A stretch of 64,000 nt of DNA from Corynebacterium casei LMG S-19264 (GTDB lineage Bacteria > Actinomycetota > Actinomycetes > Mycobacteriales > Mycobacteriaceae), in contig NZ_CP004350.1 in assembly GCF_000550785.1 (NCBI RefSeq), positions 2,646,009 to 2,710,008 on the forward strand. The letters are read 5' to 3'. The position numbers were made by a program, and so were the translations under genes. The stretch's first letter is position 1; each line of letters opens with the position of its first letter. Shown here in pieces: positions 16,175 through 25,022 of the stretch. Below the pieces are notes generated by a model, which was not told the DNA's origin, searched no databases, and saw nothing but the letters and a program-made list of their open reading frames with translations.

Positions 16175-17212
16175 CTAGAAGACGCGGATGAAGTCGCGCA
16201 GAATTTCGCGCAGCTTCCGCTCATGCGGAGCACGGGCCGCGCGTGGGGCATAGACCTCCACTGCGTCTGGCACCGAGCGCAGTTTTACTTCGGTGAGCTT
16301 TCCTTCTGATTCCCCATCTGCTTGGAAACGGTGCGGGGTTGGGCAGCTCAGCGTCACAGAGCTTGCGTGGTCAAAGTCAATGGTGCGGGCAGTGGAGAAC
16401 TTGTTCAGCACGCGCTTTGGATCGGCACCGAAGAGATGCAGCACGCCGATAAGCCCACCCAGGCCAGAGATATCGGTAACACCGAACAGACTCAGCCCAC
16501 CATCGAAGGAGTTCTCAGTGTTGGTCCCCACTGGAAGTGGGCCCAAGAAGGTCCAGGGGTTGGTATTAGAGGCAAGCAATACTGGCGCTTCGTCGAGTGA
16601 GAATTCTTCCCCGTCATCAGAAACTGCACGGACATTGATTTTTGGCGGGTTGTTTCGCGCGCGGCCAAATGCTCGCGCGGTGACCATGAGGTATCGAAAC
16701 GGAGTGGCCGAAAAGCCCTTCTCGCGCACGCGGTCAACTTGCGCCAACACGTCAGCGTCCAAGCCGAAACCTGCGTTGACACCAAACCAGCGGTCATTCC
16801 AGGTGCCCAGACAGATGGTCCGGGAGATATCTTTTTCGATCAACCGGGCCAGCACATGAACCGCTTCAACAGGGTCGGCGGAAAAGCCCAAGGCACGAAC
16901 CAGAACATTCGCGGAGCCAGTTGGAATGACCGCCAGCTTCGGAAGAGTCTCCGGGCTGGGGCTTTCCGTATCAGCCGAGCCGAGCATGCCATTGATGGCT
17001 TCGCTCACAGTGCCATCGCCGCCCAGCAAGATGATCAGGTCATAGTCATCACGCGTCAGTCCTGCCACCATTTCTTCGGCATGGCCAGGAAATTGGGTAT
17101 GACGCACGAACAGTTTCAACTGCTCAATGGCGAATAGCGGAGGCAAGATCTCGCGCAGCAGTTCGCTGGATTGAGTCGTTGAGTTCGGGTTTAAGATCAT
17201 CAGTGCACGCAC
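16175..17212 (-). CDS. Diacylglycerol kinase family lipid kinase
   Basis: A 345-residue DagK/YegS-type kinase that phosphorylates diacylglycerol or a related lipid and feeds phospholipid synthesis. LMILNPNSTTQ is the first strand. LIILLGGDGTVSEAINGM holds the nucleotide-binding GGDGT motif, and LAVIPTGSANVLVRALG the second conserved loop. The GTG at 17212 is chosen because the family begins with this strand at once; the open frame upstream adds 64 unrelated residues. It is divergent from the FABP-like gene and convergent with the LmeA-like gene. Confidence 0.88.
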   Translation of the reverse strand: MRALMILNPNSTTQSSELLREILPPLFAIEQLKLFVRHTQFPGHAEEMVAGLTRDDYDLIILLGGDGTVSEAINGMLGSADTESPSPETLPKLAVIPTGSANVLVRALGFSADPVEAVHVLARLIEKDISRTICLGTWNDRWFGVNAGFGLDADVLAQVDRVREKGFSATPFRYLMVTARAFGRARNNPPKINVRAVSDDGEEFSLDEAPVLLASNTNPWTFLGPLPVGTNTENSFDGGLSLFGVTDISGLGGLIGVLHLFGADPKRVLNKFSTARTIDFDHASSVTLSCPTPHRFQADGESEGKLTEVKLRSVPDAVEVYAPRAARAPHERKLREILRDFIRVF

Positions 17213-17320
17213 GTTTTCCAAGCCTATCGTGATTTCCGGGTTGATGACAGGATTAGTGATGTGCAATAACTGTGTGTTTTGGCCCAACCCCAGAATTAAG
17301 AACCCGTGGGGCTGTCCGAC

Positions 17321-17326
17321 TAGGCT
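17321..17326 (+). promoter_or_regulatory. -10 element of the FABP-like gene (leaderless)
   Basis: TAGGCT, 8 bases before the ATG at 17335. Confidence 0.55.
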
Positions 17327-17334
17327 GGTGCACC

Positions 17335-18039
17335 ATGAGCGAAAATACTTCAGAAAATAACGCACAAAATATTCCAGATTCCGCTGCTGATGCACTCGCA
17401 GCAAACACCGGCGACAACGGCCGCCTTAACGGCAATGAGGCAGTGAACCTGGCCGCTGAGGCATGGAAAGATGCTGCTAGCCAGAACATCCCTACCTTTA
17501 AGTTCGCGGATGAAGCACTAGAGCCAGATACCGCTAACCTACGCCAGGGACCTTCGCTCAACGATGCCCTCCTGGGCCTTCTTCCACTCGTCGGTGTATG
17601 GCAGGGCGAGGGTGAAGCTCACGCTTCCGATGGCACCCAGTACCACTTCGGCCAGCAACTCATCGTTGCCCACGATGGTGGCGAATACCTGACCTATAGC
17701 TCCCGTACCTGGAAGATTGATTCTGAAGGTAAGGCAACCGGACACGATGTTCGCGAGAGCGGTTTCTGGCGCATCTCCTCCAAGGATGAGATTGAACTGA
17801 CCTACACCTCGTCCAACGGCATCGTGGAAATCTTCTACGGTGAAGTCTTTAATGAACGCGCATGGCAGCTGCAGTCCGCATCCACCATGGTCACTGAGAC
17901 CGGCCCGAAGAACTTAGGCCCAGGCAAGCGCATGTACGGCCTGATGCCAAACAACAACCTGGGCTGGGTTGATGAACGCCTCGTCGATGATGAGATGCGC
18001 CCATACATGTCAGCTGAGCTGCGCCGCGTCGCGGGTTAA
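17335..18039 (+). CDS. FABP/nitrobindin-like beta-barrel protein
   Basis: A 234-residue protein whose carboxyl part (about 77-234) is a nitrobindin-type lipocalin barrel. LLPLVGVWQGEGEAHASDG is the signature Gly-x-Trp-x-Gly entry, followed by YHFGQQLIVAHDGGEYLTYS and SGFWRISS. Mycobacterial relatives bind heme or small hydrophobic ligands. The first 75 residues are acidic, Asn/Ala-rich and probably disordered. Start chosen by the TAGGCT element. Its stop overlaps the stop of pabC by 4 bases, tail to tail. Confidence 0.8.
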   Translation: MSENTSENNAQNIPDSAADALAANTGDNGRLNGNEAVNLAAEAWKDAASQNIPTFKFADEALEPDTANLRQGPSLNDALLGLLPLVGVWQGEGEAHASDGTQYHFGQQLIVAHDGGEYLTYSSRTWKIDSEGKATGHDVRESGFWRISSKDEIELTYTSSNGIVEIFYGEVFNERAWQLQSASTMVTETGPKNLGPGKRMYGLMPNNNLGWVDERLVDDEMRPYMSAELRRVAG

Positions 18040-18884
18040 TTAGCGGACATTGCGGTATCAATAAGGCTTCGGATTTCTTGCTCGTTATCCGGAGCCTTTA
18101 ATTTATGCTCCCCCAGCCGGCGCACCCGCGCAGCTACCCGGATGGAAGATACCAACCACACGGAATCAGCATCCAGAAGATAGTCCACGTCGAGTACTTT
18201 CTGTTTGCATCGATAGCCTTGGCTCTCTGCGTATTCAAACAGCGCGGCTTGGGTGGTGCCCGGCAAAATGGTGTCATCGTAAGGCGTGCGCAGCTTATCG
18301 CCTTTCACCGTAACCACCGTGGAGGTTGCGCCTTCCAGCACATGGCCCTCATAGGGGTCGGTGAAAATGACATCATCAAAACCCCGATCGCGCGCTAGAC
18401 GCAGCGTGGCCATCGTCGCAGCATAATTCAATGTCTTTGCCGGCAGCTCGGATGGGAAACTCCATCCGCGCTCACTGAGCATCACCCGCACGCCGTTATC
18501 GCGCTGCGCCAAGACGTCATCCGCGATTGGCTGGATAGCGACCCACGCTGTTGGCAGCCCAGTTGAAGCCCGCCCCCGGGAGTAAGTCCACGTGCACTTC
18601 CCTTCACCGTCGCCGAATTCTTCAATAGCGGCGTTGGTAGCGCTTATCCACGACTCAATGATGGGTTCAGGAAGCCCCAGGGCTTCGGCTGAGGTGCGGA
18701 ATCTTTGCGCGTGGCGCTCAATATTGGCCGCCTGACCATCGCGAATGAGGATCGACTCAAAGATGCCGTCGCCACGGGTCACGGCATAGTCATCCCAGTA
18801 AATCAAAGGAAGCGAGGGGTTATGCCAGCGAATGGAACCTCCGAAAGGTTCAACAACAAAGATAACCGGCTTAGTAGAAACCAT
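18036..18884 (-). CDS. pabC: Aminodeoxychorismate lyase (class IV PLP enzyme)
   Basis: A 282-residue fold-type IV PLP enzyme. It most likely splits 4-amino-4-deoxychorismate to p-aminobenzoate and pyruvate for folate. Visible marks are YAVTRGDGIFES near residue 35, the Schiff-base Lys in LPAKTLNYAATM, and EGATSTVVTV. TILPGTTQAALFEYAESQG is typical of PabC and branched-chain aminotransferases, so a D-amino acid aminotransferase is the alternative. Start at 18884 fits CATAAT 7 bases upstream; GTG at 18911 is possible. The neighbouring folate-binding YgfZ gene is divergent. Confidence 0.8.
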   Translation of the reverse strand: MVSTKPVIFVVEPFGGSIRWHNPSLPLIYWDDYAVTRGDGIFESILIRDGQAANIERHAQRFRTSAEALGLPEPIIESWISATNAAIEEFGDGEGKCTWTYSRGRASTGLPTAWVAIQPIADDVLAQRDNGVRVMLSERGWSFPSELPAKTLNYAATMATLRLARDRGFDDVIFTDPYEGHVLEGATSTVVTVKGDKLRTPYDDTILPGTTQAALFEYAESQGYRCKQKVLDVDYLLDADSVWLVSSIRVAARVRRLGEHKLKAPDNEQEIRSLIDTAMSAN

Positions 18885-18992
18885 GGCTTCGATTATGCCT
18901 TGCTTAACCACATGCGTCTTGGCAACGCTTGATTAATCTCACCACACCCCACGCCTGAATGCCCGAGGGTGTCTTTTCGCTTAAAGGGCGGG

Positions 18993-18998
18993 TACGCT
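18993..18998 (+). promoter_or_regulatory. -10 element of ygfZ (leaderless)
   Basis: TACGCT, 7 bases before GTG 19006. Confidence 0.5.
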
Positions 18999-19005
18999 AG
19001 TGCCT

Positions 19006-20106
19006 GTGAGTTATACTTCGCCCCTGATGCAATTGCCGGGTGCGGCGGTCGTACAAGATGAAACGCTGATTGACTCCAAGGGAGTTGCGTGGCATTACGG
19101 AGACCCGCTGGTTGAACAACGCGCAATTCATTTAGATACCCCTGTGCTGGTAGATCGCTCGCAGCGTCGAGTTATCTCTGTTGTTGGACCTGATGCGCCA
19201 GAGTTTTTGAATAACCTGCTGTCGCAAAAGCTCGATGATGCTGACACGGGTTATGCCGCCACTGCTTTGGATTTAGATATCCAGGGCCATATCCTTCATC
19301 ACGCCGACATCGTGCGTGTGGAAGATGGCTTCTATCTGGACACCACCGAAGCTGAGTTTGAGTCCTTCTTCAAATTTTTGACCATGATGATCTTCTGGTC
19401 AAAGGTGGAAGTCACTGAAGCTGACTTGGCGGTTATCACCTTGCTGGGCACGCTTCCAGAATTGCCAGCACAGGTCCAGGAGGCCGCCGCGTTTGTACGC
19501 AAGTTTGATGCGTGGACGCAGACTCCACGCACTGATATTGCGGTGCCGCGGGAGCAGCTGCGAGAAATGGCTAACGCACTCATTGAGGCCGGCTTTAAGC
19601 CGGCAGGCCTCATGGCCTATACCGCTGAACGCGTTCGCAACCTTGAACCTGAGCGCGCCGCTGACTTGGACGATAAATCGATTCCACATGAGGTGCCGCA
19701 TTGGATTGGGCGCGGACATCTGCCAGGTGCTGTGCACCTGAACAAGGGTTGCTACCGCGGCCAAGAAACTGTCGCGCGTGTTGAAAATCTCGGCCGCTCC
19801 CCTCGCCTGATGGTTCTCATGCATGTTGATGGCTCCGTGCCGGAGATGCCAGAGATTGGCGCTGAGATTACTTCCGGTGGCCGCCGCGTTGGCCGCCTGG
19901 GCACCATCATTGATGACTTTGAGTACGGCCCCATCGCCATTGGCGTGGTCAAACGTTCCGCATTGCCAGCTGAAGGAAAATCCGGTGCTGCCGCGCCTGA
20001 ACTACTTATCGGCGATTGTGCTGCGACGGTTGATGAAGACTCCCTGCCAACGGATGAAGGCGACAAGCTCGGACGCAGCGCAGTTGATAAGTTGCGCGGC
20101 AGATAA
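19006..20106 (+). CDS. ygfZ: Folate-binding protein YgfZ
   Basis: A 366-residue GcvT-like protein that uses tetrahydrofolate and assists Fe-S enzyme maturation or repair. The diagnostic YgfZ motif is KGCYRGQETVAR (K-G-C-Y-x-G-Q-E), near residues 247-258, with its conserved Cys. LLSQKLDDADTGYAATALD matches the folate-pocket region. GTG at 19006 is preferred because of the -10 hexamer; GTG at 19000 is 6 bases earlier in frame. Divergent from pabC, which makes a folate precursor. Confidence 0.9.
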   Translation: MSYTSPLMQLPGAAVVQDETLIDSKGVAWHYGDPLVEQRAIHLDTPVLVDRSQRRVISVVGPDAPEFLNNLLSQKLDDADTGYAATALDLDIQGHILHHADIVRVEDGFYLDTTEAEFESFFKFLTMMIFWSKVEVTEADLAVITLLGTLPELPAQVQEAAAFVRKFDAWTQTPRTDIAVPREQLREMANALIEAGFKPAGLMAYTAERVRNLEPERAADLDDKSIPHEVPHWIGRGHLPGAVHLNKGCYRGQETVARVENLGRSPRLMVLMHVDGSVPEMPEIGAEITSGGRRVGRLGTIIDDFEYGPIAIGVVKRSALPAEGKSGAAAPELLIGDCAATVDEDSLPTDEGDKLGRSAVDKLRGR

Positions 20107-20174
20107 GCACTCCCCGACGCGCAAAATTTGGCCCTAATCTAGTTCCTCTACCAACGCTCGTGCGACTTTAAGTT

Positions 20175-20200
20175 TTAAGTACACGCACGAGTGTATTTAA
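20175..20200. repeat. Hairpin between ygfZ and the DUF3073 gene
   Basis: TTAAGTACAC (20175-20184) and GTGTATTTAA (20191-20200) pair with one mismatch. Possible ygfZ terminator. Nothing else is evident in the 284-bp spacer. Confidence 0.45.
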
Positions 20201-20390
20201 ACGACGCTTTTATTAAATTCACGCCCCAAAGGACCTGCTAAACCCGCAGGTCAAGACCAAGGGCGGGGGTCAGTGCGGCATTTTGCTGCTGTACAGGCTA
20301 TTGTGTCTAACAGGAACATATACAAGATTACAGCCGATGGGGCGTCCGAATTCCCTGGATTGCCCTACACACCTCAAGGGGGTCATGCAC

Positions 20391-20606
20391 ATGGGACGCG
20401 GACGCGCAAAGGCAAAGCAGACCAAGGTTGCACGCCAACTAAAGTACAGCACGCCTGATATGGACTTGGATTCACTTCAACGGGAGCTTGCTTCACAGCG
20501 CCCGAGTGATTCACGTTCACAGGATGATGACGACGACGGCGATTCATACGACGATTACGTCGATGAATGGGACGACGACCAGGATGAGGATGATGACCGG
20601 CGCTAG
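20391..20606 (+). CDS. DUF3073 small acidic protein
   Basis: A 71-residue protein. The start MGRGRAKAKQTKVARQLKY is the invariant opening of the actinobacterial DUF3073 family. The end is an Asp-rich run (about 45-71). The mix of a basic head and acidic tail suggests nucleic acid or ribosome contact, but the function is unknown. AAGGGGG lies at proper spacing before ATG 20391; ATG 20385 is too close to it. Convergent with purM. Confidence 0.82.
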   Translation: MGRGRAKAKQTKVARQLKYSTPDMDLDSLQRELASQRPSDSRSQDDDDDGDSYDDYVDEWDDDQDEDDDRR

Positions 20607-20705
20607 ATCTTAAAAGGCGCCTTCGCAGGAGTGGAAAACCTCAGGGCTTGAAATCTTAGATTATTGCCTTGAGGTTTGAGTAACTCCCCGACTCCTTCCA
20701 CTGTA

Positions 20706-20782
20706 AAACACATAAATACCGCACCACTTGGAATTCTTGGTTCCTAGATATTTCCTGCCACCGGTGCGGTATTTGTGTGTTT
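20706..20782. terminator. 20-bp stem between the DUF3073 gene and purM
   Basis: Arms at 20706-20725 and 20763-20782 are complementary over 20 bases with a single G-T pair (core AAATACCGCACC). A T run follows in the plus direction and A/T in the minus, so it can serve both convergent genes. Confidence 0.75.
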
Positions 20783-20800
20783 TTATGCTTCCCCCGGAGG

Positions 20801-20822
20801 CTTCTCGGCTGACGCCGAGAAG
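20801..20822 (-). terminator. Stem-loop just after purM
   Basis: CTTCTCGGC (20801-20809) and GCCGAGAAG (20814-20822) form a perfect 9-bp stem six bases past the purM stop. There is no T run. Confidence 0.45.
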
Positions 20823-20827
20823 CTCAC

Positions 20828-21883
20828 TTAGAAGTTGGAGTGTTCGCCGTGCATGATGACACCGGCGGTGTCTTCTTCCTTCTTGGTGCGGACGGTGCCC
20901 AGCTCCCACGCGTCAAGGTGACGTGCGGTCAGCATGGCTAGGGCGCGGTCGCGGTCTTCTGGGGAGACAATCGCAATCATGCCAACGCCCATGTTGAAGG
21001 TCTTTTCCATCTCTTCCAATGAGACCTTGCCGAAGGAGGCGATGGTGCGGAAGATTTCGGCAGGGGTCCAGGTCGCGCGGTTAACTTCAGCGGTCAGGCC
21101 TTCTGGAATGACGCGCTCTAGGTTGCCGGCCAGGCCACCGCCGGTGACGTGGCAGAAGGTGGAAACTTCGCACTCAGCTGCCAGTGCCAGGCAGTCTTTA
21201 GCGTAGATGCGGGTTGGCTCCAAGAGCTCCTCGCCCAGGGTGCGGCCCAGTTCATCAATGTAGCCATCGAGCGGCAGGCCAGCCTTTTCCAGCAGGACGT
21301 GGCGCGCTAGTGAGTAGCCGTTGGAGTGCAAGCCGGAAGAGCCCATGGCGATGAGGACATCGCCATCACGAACCTTGTCCGGGCCGAGCAACTCATCTGC
21401 TTCAACAACGCCGACTGCGGTAGCAGAGACGTCATAGTCATTTTCGTCCATGACGCCTGGGTGCTCAGCGGTCTCGCCACCGAGTAGTGCACAGCCTGCC
21501 TGCACGCAGCCTTCTGCGATTCCGGCAACAATCTGCGCAACCTTTTCTGGCACAACCTTGCCCACGGCAATGTAGTCCTGCAAAAACAGCGGTTCTGCAC
21601 CGCAGACAACCAGGTCATCCACGCACATGGCTACGAGGTCAATGCCGATGGTGTCGTGCTTATCCATCGCCTGCGCAACAGCCAACTTAGTGCCCACGCC
21701 ATCGGAACCAGCAGCCAAGATTGGCTCTTTGTACTCACCGAGCTTGAACAGCCCAGCGAAGCCACCGAGTCCGCCCATGACCTCTGGGCGGGTTGCGCGC
21801 TTAGCTAGTGGCGCGAACAGTTCAACTGCGCGGTCGCCTTCTTCAATGTTGACGCCTGCCGCGGCGTAGGTGTTTTCAGACAT
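20828..21883 (-). CDS. purM: Phosphoribosylformylglycinamidine cyclo-ligase
   Basis: A 351-residue AIR synthetase, step five of purine synthesis. It closes FGAM to AIR with ATP. AAGSDGVGTKLAVAQAMDKH is the ATP-binding amino-terminal block, then LFLQDYIAVGKV, LLGGETAEHPG and THVTGGG-like CHVTGGGLAGNLER. It lies 15 bp after purF on the same strand and is surely co-transcribed. ATG with an AGGTTTGACC leader. Confidence 0.96.
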   Translation of the reverse strand: MSENTYAAAGVNIEEGDRAVELFAPLAKRATRPEVMGGLGGFAGLFKLGEYKEPILAAGSDGVGTKLAVAQAMDKHDTIGIDLVAMCVDDLVVCGAEPLFLQDYIAVGKVVPEKVAQIVAGIAEGCVQAGCALLGGETAEHPGVMDENDYDVSATAVGVVEADELLGPDKVRDGDVLIAMGSSGLHSNGYSLARHVLLEKAGLPLDGYIDELGRTLGEELLEPTRIYAKDCLALAAECEVSTFCHVTGGGLAGNLERVIPEGLTAEVNRATWTPAEIFRTIASFGKVSLEEMEKTFNMGVGMIAIVSPEDRDRALAMLTARHLDAWELGTVRTKKEEDTAGVIMHGEHSNF

Positions 21884-21898
21884 GTCAGGTCAAACCTT

Positions 21899-23398
21899 TC
21901 AGTTCTTTTCGCCGAGCAAGGTTCGCACAGCGTCAGCATTGGGATTAGCGGTTGGGAGGCCAAGTTCATAGTTGCCATCGAAACAAGCGGTGCATAGCTC
22001 ATTGATGGGCTGGTGGGTTGCTTCTACCATGTCATCAACGGAGACGAAGCCCAAAGTGTCAGCACCAATAGCTTCGCACACTGCCTTCGTGATGACCTCA
22101 GGGTCATCCGTTGGCTCAATATTGGCGATGAGTTCCCCAGGGGAAGCGAAGTCAATGCCGTAGAAGCAAGGCCACTTCACTGGCGGGGATGCAATACGCA
22201 CGTGAATCTCGGCAGCACCGGCTTCACGCAGCATGCGTATCAAAGCACGCTGGGTGTTGCCACGCACGATGGAGTCATCAACGACAACCAGCTTTTTGCC
22301 TTCGATGACTTCGCGCAACGGGTTGAGCTTCAAACGAATACCCAACTGGCGCAGGGTCTGGGTTGGCTGAATGAAAGTACGTCCAACATAAGCGTTCTTC
22401 ACCAGTCCATGCGCGAAGGTCAAACCGGATTCACGGGCAAAGCCGACCGCTGCAGGGTTGCCGGACTCCGGCACGGGGATAACCATGTCAGCGAACTCAG
22501 CTGGGTGAGATTTCGCCAACGCGCGGCCAATATCAACGCGGGTCGCGTGAACATTGCGGCCCTTAATCACGGTGTCTGGACGAGCCAGGTAAACGTATTC
22601 AAAGACGCAGCCCTGACGCTTTGGCTCAGCAAACTTCTCGCTGCGGATGCCGGCTTCATTGATTGAAATCAACTCACCTGGCTCAACTTCACGAATGAAC
22701 TGCGCACCAACGATGTCGAGCGCACAAGTCTCCGAAGCCACAACCCAGCCTTGGGCCAAACGGCCCAGCACCAGTGGGCGCACGCCGTGTGGATCGCGCG
22801 CTGCATAGAGAGTTTTGCCGTCCGTAAACGTCAGACAGTACGCGCCCTCAATGCGCGGCAGCAGATCCTTAGCTGATTCGAAGACGGACTTGTCATCGCT
22901 CACGCCATGCGCGAGCAAGGACGTCATCACCATGGAATCAGACAAAGACTTTTCATGTTCTTTGTACAGTCCCAGCGCTATGGATTCTTCACGCAGCTCC
23001 TGGTAGTTGACCAGGTTGCCATTGTGACACAGCGCGATGTCCACACCGTTTGCGGTGGTGTTAAACATCGGCTGGACATTCGACCACTCTTTGCCACCGG
23101 CAGTCGAGTAGCGCGTATGCCCCACGCCCACGGAGCCATGGAGGGAATTTAAAATGGACTCATCGAAAATATTCGAGACCAAGCCCATGTCTTTGAAGAC
23201 AACGAGGCGGTCTCCATCACCGACGCCGATACCAGCGGCTTCCTGGCCACGATGTTGCAGAGCGAAAAGGCCGAAGTAGCTCAGCTTCGCAACATCTTCA
23301 CCAGGAGCCCAGACGCCAAAGACACCGCACTCTTCGCGGGGTTCTTGTTCGCCTTGGTCATCTAAATTCACGTCGCTGGGGAAAGTAGTGTTCACCAC
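21899..23398 (-). CDS. purF: Amidophosphoribosyltransferase
   Basis: A 499-residue enzyme for the committed step of purine synthesis (PRPP plus glutamine to phosphoribosylamine). The catalytic Cys24 in PREECGVFGVW follows a 23-residue leader that is cut off, as in the Bacillus-type enzyme. The PRPP loop is LVVVDDSIVRGNT. Cys residues toward the end (LCTACF) may hold the Fe-S cluster of that type. The GTG start has TAGAAT 7 bases upstream, so the mRNA is probably leaderless. First gene of purF-purM. Confidence 0.96.
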   Translation of the reverse strand: MVNTTFPSDVNLDDQGEQEPREECGVFGVWAPGEDVAKLSYFGLFALQHRGQEAAGIGVGDGDRLVVFKDMGLVSNIFDESILNSLHGSVGVGHTRYSTAGGKEWSNVQPMFNTTANGVDIALCHNGNLVNYQELREESIALGLYKEHEKSLSDSMVMTSLLAHGVSDDKSVFESAKDLLPRIEGAYCLTFTDGKTLYAARDPHGVRPLVLGRLAQGWVVASETCALDIVGAQFIREVEPGELISINEAGIRSEKFAEPKRQGCVFEYVYLARPDTVIKGRNVHATRVDIGRALAKSHPAEFADMVIPVPESGNPAAVGFARESGLTFAHGLVKNAYVGRTFIQPTQTLRQLGIRLKLNPLREVIEGKKLVVVDDSIVRGNTQRALIRMLREAGAAEIHVRIASPPVKWPCFYGIDFASPGELIANIEPTDDPEVITKAVCEAIGADTLGFVSVDDMVEATHQPINELCTACFDGNYELGLPTANPNADAVRTLLGEKN

Positions 23399-23405
23399 GA
23401 CGCTG

Positions 23406-23411
23406 ATTCTA
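23406..23411 (-). promoter_or_regulatory. -10 element of purF (leaderless)
   Basis: TAGAAT, 7 bases before GTG 23398. Confidence 0.6.
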
Positions 23412-23481
23412 CTAAGTTCTGGCCGCGATAACTAACTGTTGCGTACTCAAGGCTGCACGATCGGGGGCGTATGCACGTATT

Positions 23482-23880
23482 TTATTCAGCGGCTGAACTA
23501 CGCAGCGGGATAATTGGCAGCCACGCGGCAATCTCACCAGCGCGCGATCCGGAGGCGTCCACATCGGCCTCCTCCCAGCGAATTAGCCCGGTAGCCAATT
23601 GCAACCAGGTGCGCGGGGAGCACTCGACCACATTGGGTGGGGTGCCGCGGGTATGCCGTGGTCCTTCAATACATTGAACTGCCACGAAAGGGGGTACTCG
23701 CAGTTCCACGGAATGCCCCGGCGCGTCATGTTCCAGCGTGCGCGCGGTGTTGCGCACGGCCTTGGCCAGCTCGTTCCGAGAAGGTGCTTGTGCTGCTTCT
23801 GGGTTGCGCAGCCACTGCGCGATGGCATCGACAGCAGCTTTGGTGTCGTGCACGTTCGGCTTGGCTCGTTGGGGACTCAT
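23482..23880 (-). CDS. Sterol-carrier-family (SCP2-like) protein
   Basis: A 132-residue protein resembling the 'sterol carrier family protein' found beside purF in corynebacteria and mycobacteria. [15 protein letters not shown] is an amphipathic first helix and [21 protein letters not shown] the sheet core. [22 protein letters not shown] is the SCP2-like ligand end. Function unknown; a small hydrophobic ligand is likely. ATG at 23880 has TATAAT 7 bases upstream and no ribosome site; a GTG two codons earlier is in frame. It is divergent from the thioesterase with only 35 bp between start codons. Confidence 0.75.
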   Translation of the reverse strand: MSPQRAKPNVHDTKAAVDAIAQWLRNPEAAQAPSRNELAKAVRNTARTLEHDAPGHSVELRVPPFVAVQCIEGPRHTRGTPPNVVECSPRTWLQLATGLIRWEEADVDASGSRAGEIAAWLPIIPLRSSAAE

Positions 23881-23887
23881 GCGCACT

Positions 23888-23893
23888 ATTATA
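23888..23893 (-). promoter_or_regulatory. -10 element of the SCP-like gene (leaderless)
   Basis: TATAAT on the minus strand, 7 bases before ATG 23880. The same bases contain TATAGT on the plus strand. Confidence 0.6.
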
Positions 23894-23902
23894 GTGACCT
23901 GC

Positions 23903-23908
23903 TAATTT
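23903..23908 (+). promoter_or_regulatory. -10 element of the thioesterase gene (leaderless)
   Basis: TAATTT, 7 bases before ATG 23916; only 9 bp from the opposing -10. Confidence 0.5.
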
Positions 23909-23915
23909 GATTCGT

Positions 23916-24968
23916 ATGTCCCAATTAAATTCTGGTGAGCACACGTCCGATACGTCCAAGAAGCAAGAGACTCAGTCGCAGGAGTCCTTGAAGAATCCTA
24001 ATATCACGCTGCGTTTTATGGCTTCGCCGAACGATGTCCTGCTTGCAGGTTCGCAGGGCATTTCCGGTGGCCGCGTCCTGGAGTGGATCGATAAGGCTGC
24101 CTATGCCTGCGCTGTGCAGTGGTCAGGGCAGTACTGCGTGACCGTTTATGTGGGTCATATTCACTTCATGCGGCCGATTGAGTCGGGGCATTTGGTCGAA
24201 GTTCGCTCCCGCTTGACGATGACAGGTACGTCGTCCATGCACATTGTCAACGAGGTATGGTCTGCGGATCCACGCGACGGCATTTTCACCCGCGCATGTG
24301 ACTGCCTGGTGATTTTCGTGGCGAAGGATGCCGATACTCAGCGTCCGACTCCGGTTCCGCCATTCGTGCCAGGAACCGATGAGCAGTTTCGCGTGATGGA
24401 GGCGGCAAAGACCCGCATTGATCTGCGCAAGGCCATTGAGGCCGAGATGAACGTTCAGACCTATGACGGCCCATCTGATGCGCCACGCATGGTCAACCGT
24501 TTCTTGGCTAAGCCAACGGATATTAACTGGGGCGGCAACGTCCACGGTGGCACCGCCATGGAATGGATCGATGAGGCAGCTACGGCCTGCACCATGGAGT
24601 GGTCTGGTGAGCAGACTATTGCCGTGTATGCCGGCGGCATTCGCTTCTACAAGCCCATCCACATTGGTGATCTCATCGAGGTTGATGCCCGCATGATGCG
24701 CACCGATAGCCGTTCGATGCAGATGTCGGTGCATGTTCGCTCCGGCGAAGCGCGCGGTGGCCGCGAGAAGCTATCGACTGCCATTCACGCCACCGCGGCT
24801 TATCTAGCGATGGACCGTGACTGGAATCCGCTTCCAGCGCGTCAGTTCATTCCGCACACCGAAGAAGACAAGCGCCTGGCAGAACATGCCACTACCCTGC
24901 GCAACCTGCGCAGCCAGTACTCCCCGCTTCCACTGGTGCACGCGCCGAACCACCAGCACATCGACTAG
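23916..24968 (+). CDS. Tandem-hotdog acyl-CoA thioesterase
   Basis: A 350-residue cytosolic enzyme made of two hotdog domains (about 30-160 and 185-325) that cleaves acyl-CoA to acid and CoA. Each half has the same core: SGGRVLEWIDKAAYACAVQW and HGGTAMEWIDEAATACTMEW. The second also has NWGGNVHGG, the usual active-site loop with Asn and His. The first has SQGISGG instead, so the halves have diverged and the second is probably the catalytic or main one. Leaderless ATG at 23916. The stop codon is part of a 16-bp-arm inverted repeat. Confidence 0.88.
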   Translation: MSQLNSGEHTSDTSKKQETQSQESLKNPNITLRFMASPNDVLLAGSQGISGGRVLEWIDKAAYACAVQWSGQYCVTVYVGHIHFMRPIESGHLVEVRSRLTMTGTSSMHIVNEVWSADPRDGIFTRACDCLVIFVAKDADTQRPTPVPPFVPGTDEQFRVMEAAKTRIDLRKAIEAEMNVQTYDGPSDAPRMVNRFLAKPTDINWGGNVHGGTAMEWIDEAATACTMEWSGEQTIAVYAGGIRFYKPIHIGDLIEVDARMMRTDSRSMQMSVHVRSGEARGGREKLSTAIHATAAYLAMDRDWNPLPARQFIPHTEEDKRLAEHATTLRNLRSQYSPLPLVHAPNHQHID

Positions 24969-25010
24969 CTCTAACGCGCTTTGGGCGCTAAGACCTAGTC
25001 GATGTGCTGG
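24953..25010. terminator. 16-bp-arm inverted repeat at the thioesterase/hemolysin III junction
   Basis: CCAGCACATCGACTAG (24953-24968) and CTAGTCGATGTGCTGG (24995-25010) are exactly complementary. The left arm is coding and ends in the TAG stop. It lies between two convergent genes. Confidence 0.6.
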
Positions 25011-25022
25011 CAAGCAACGGAT

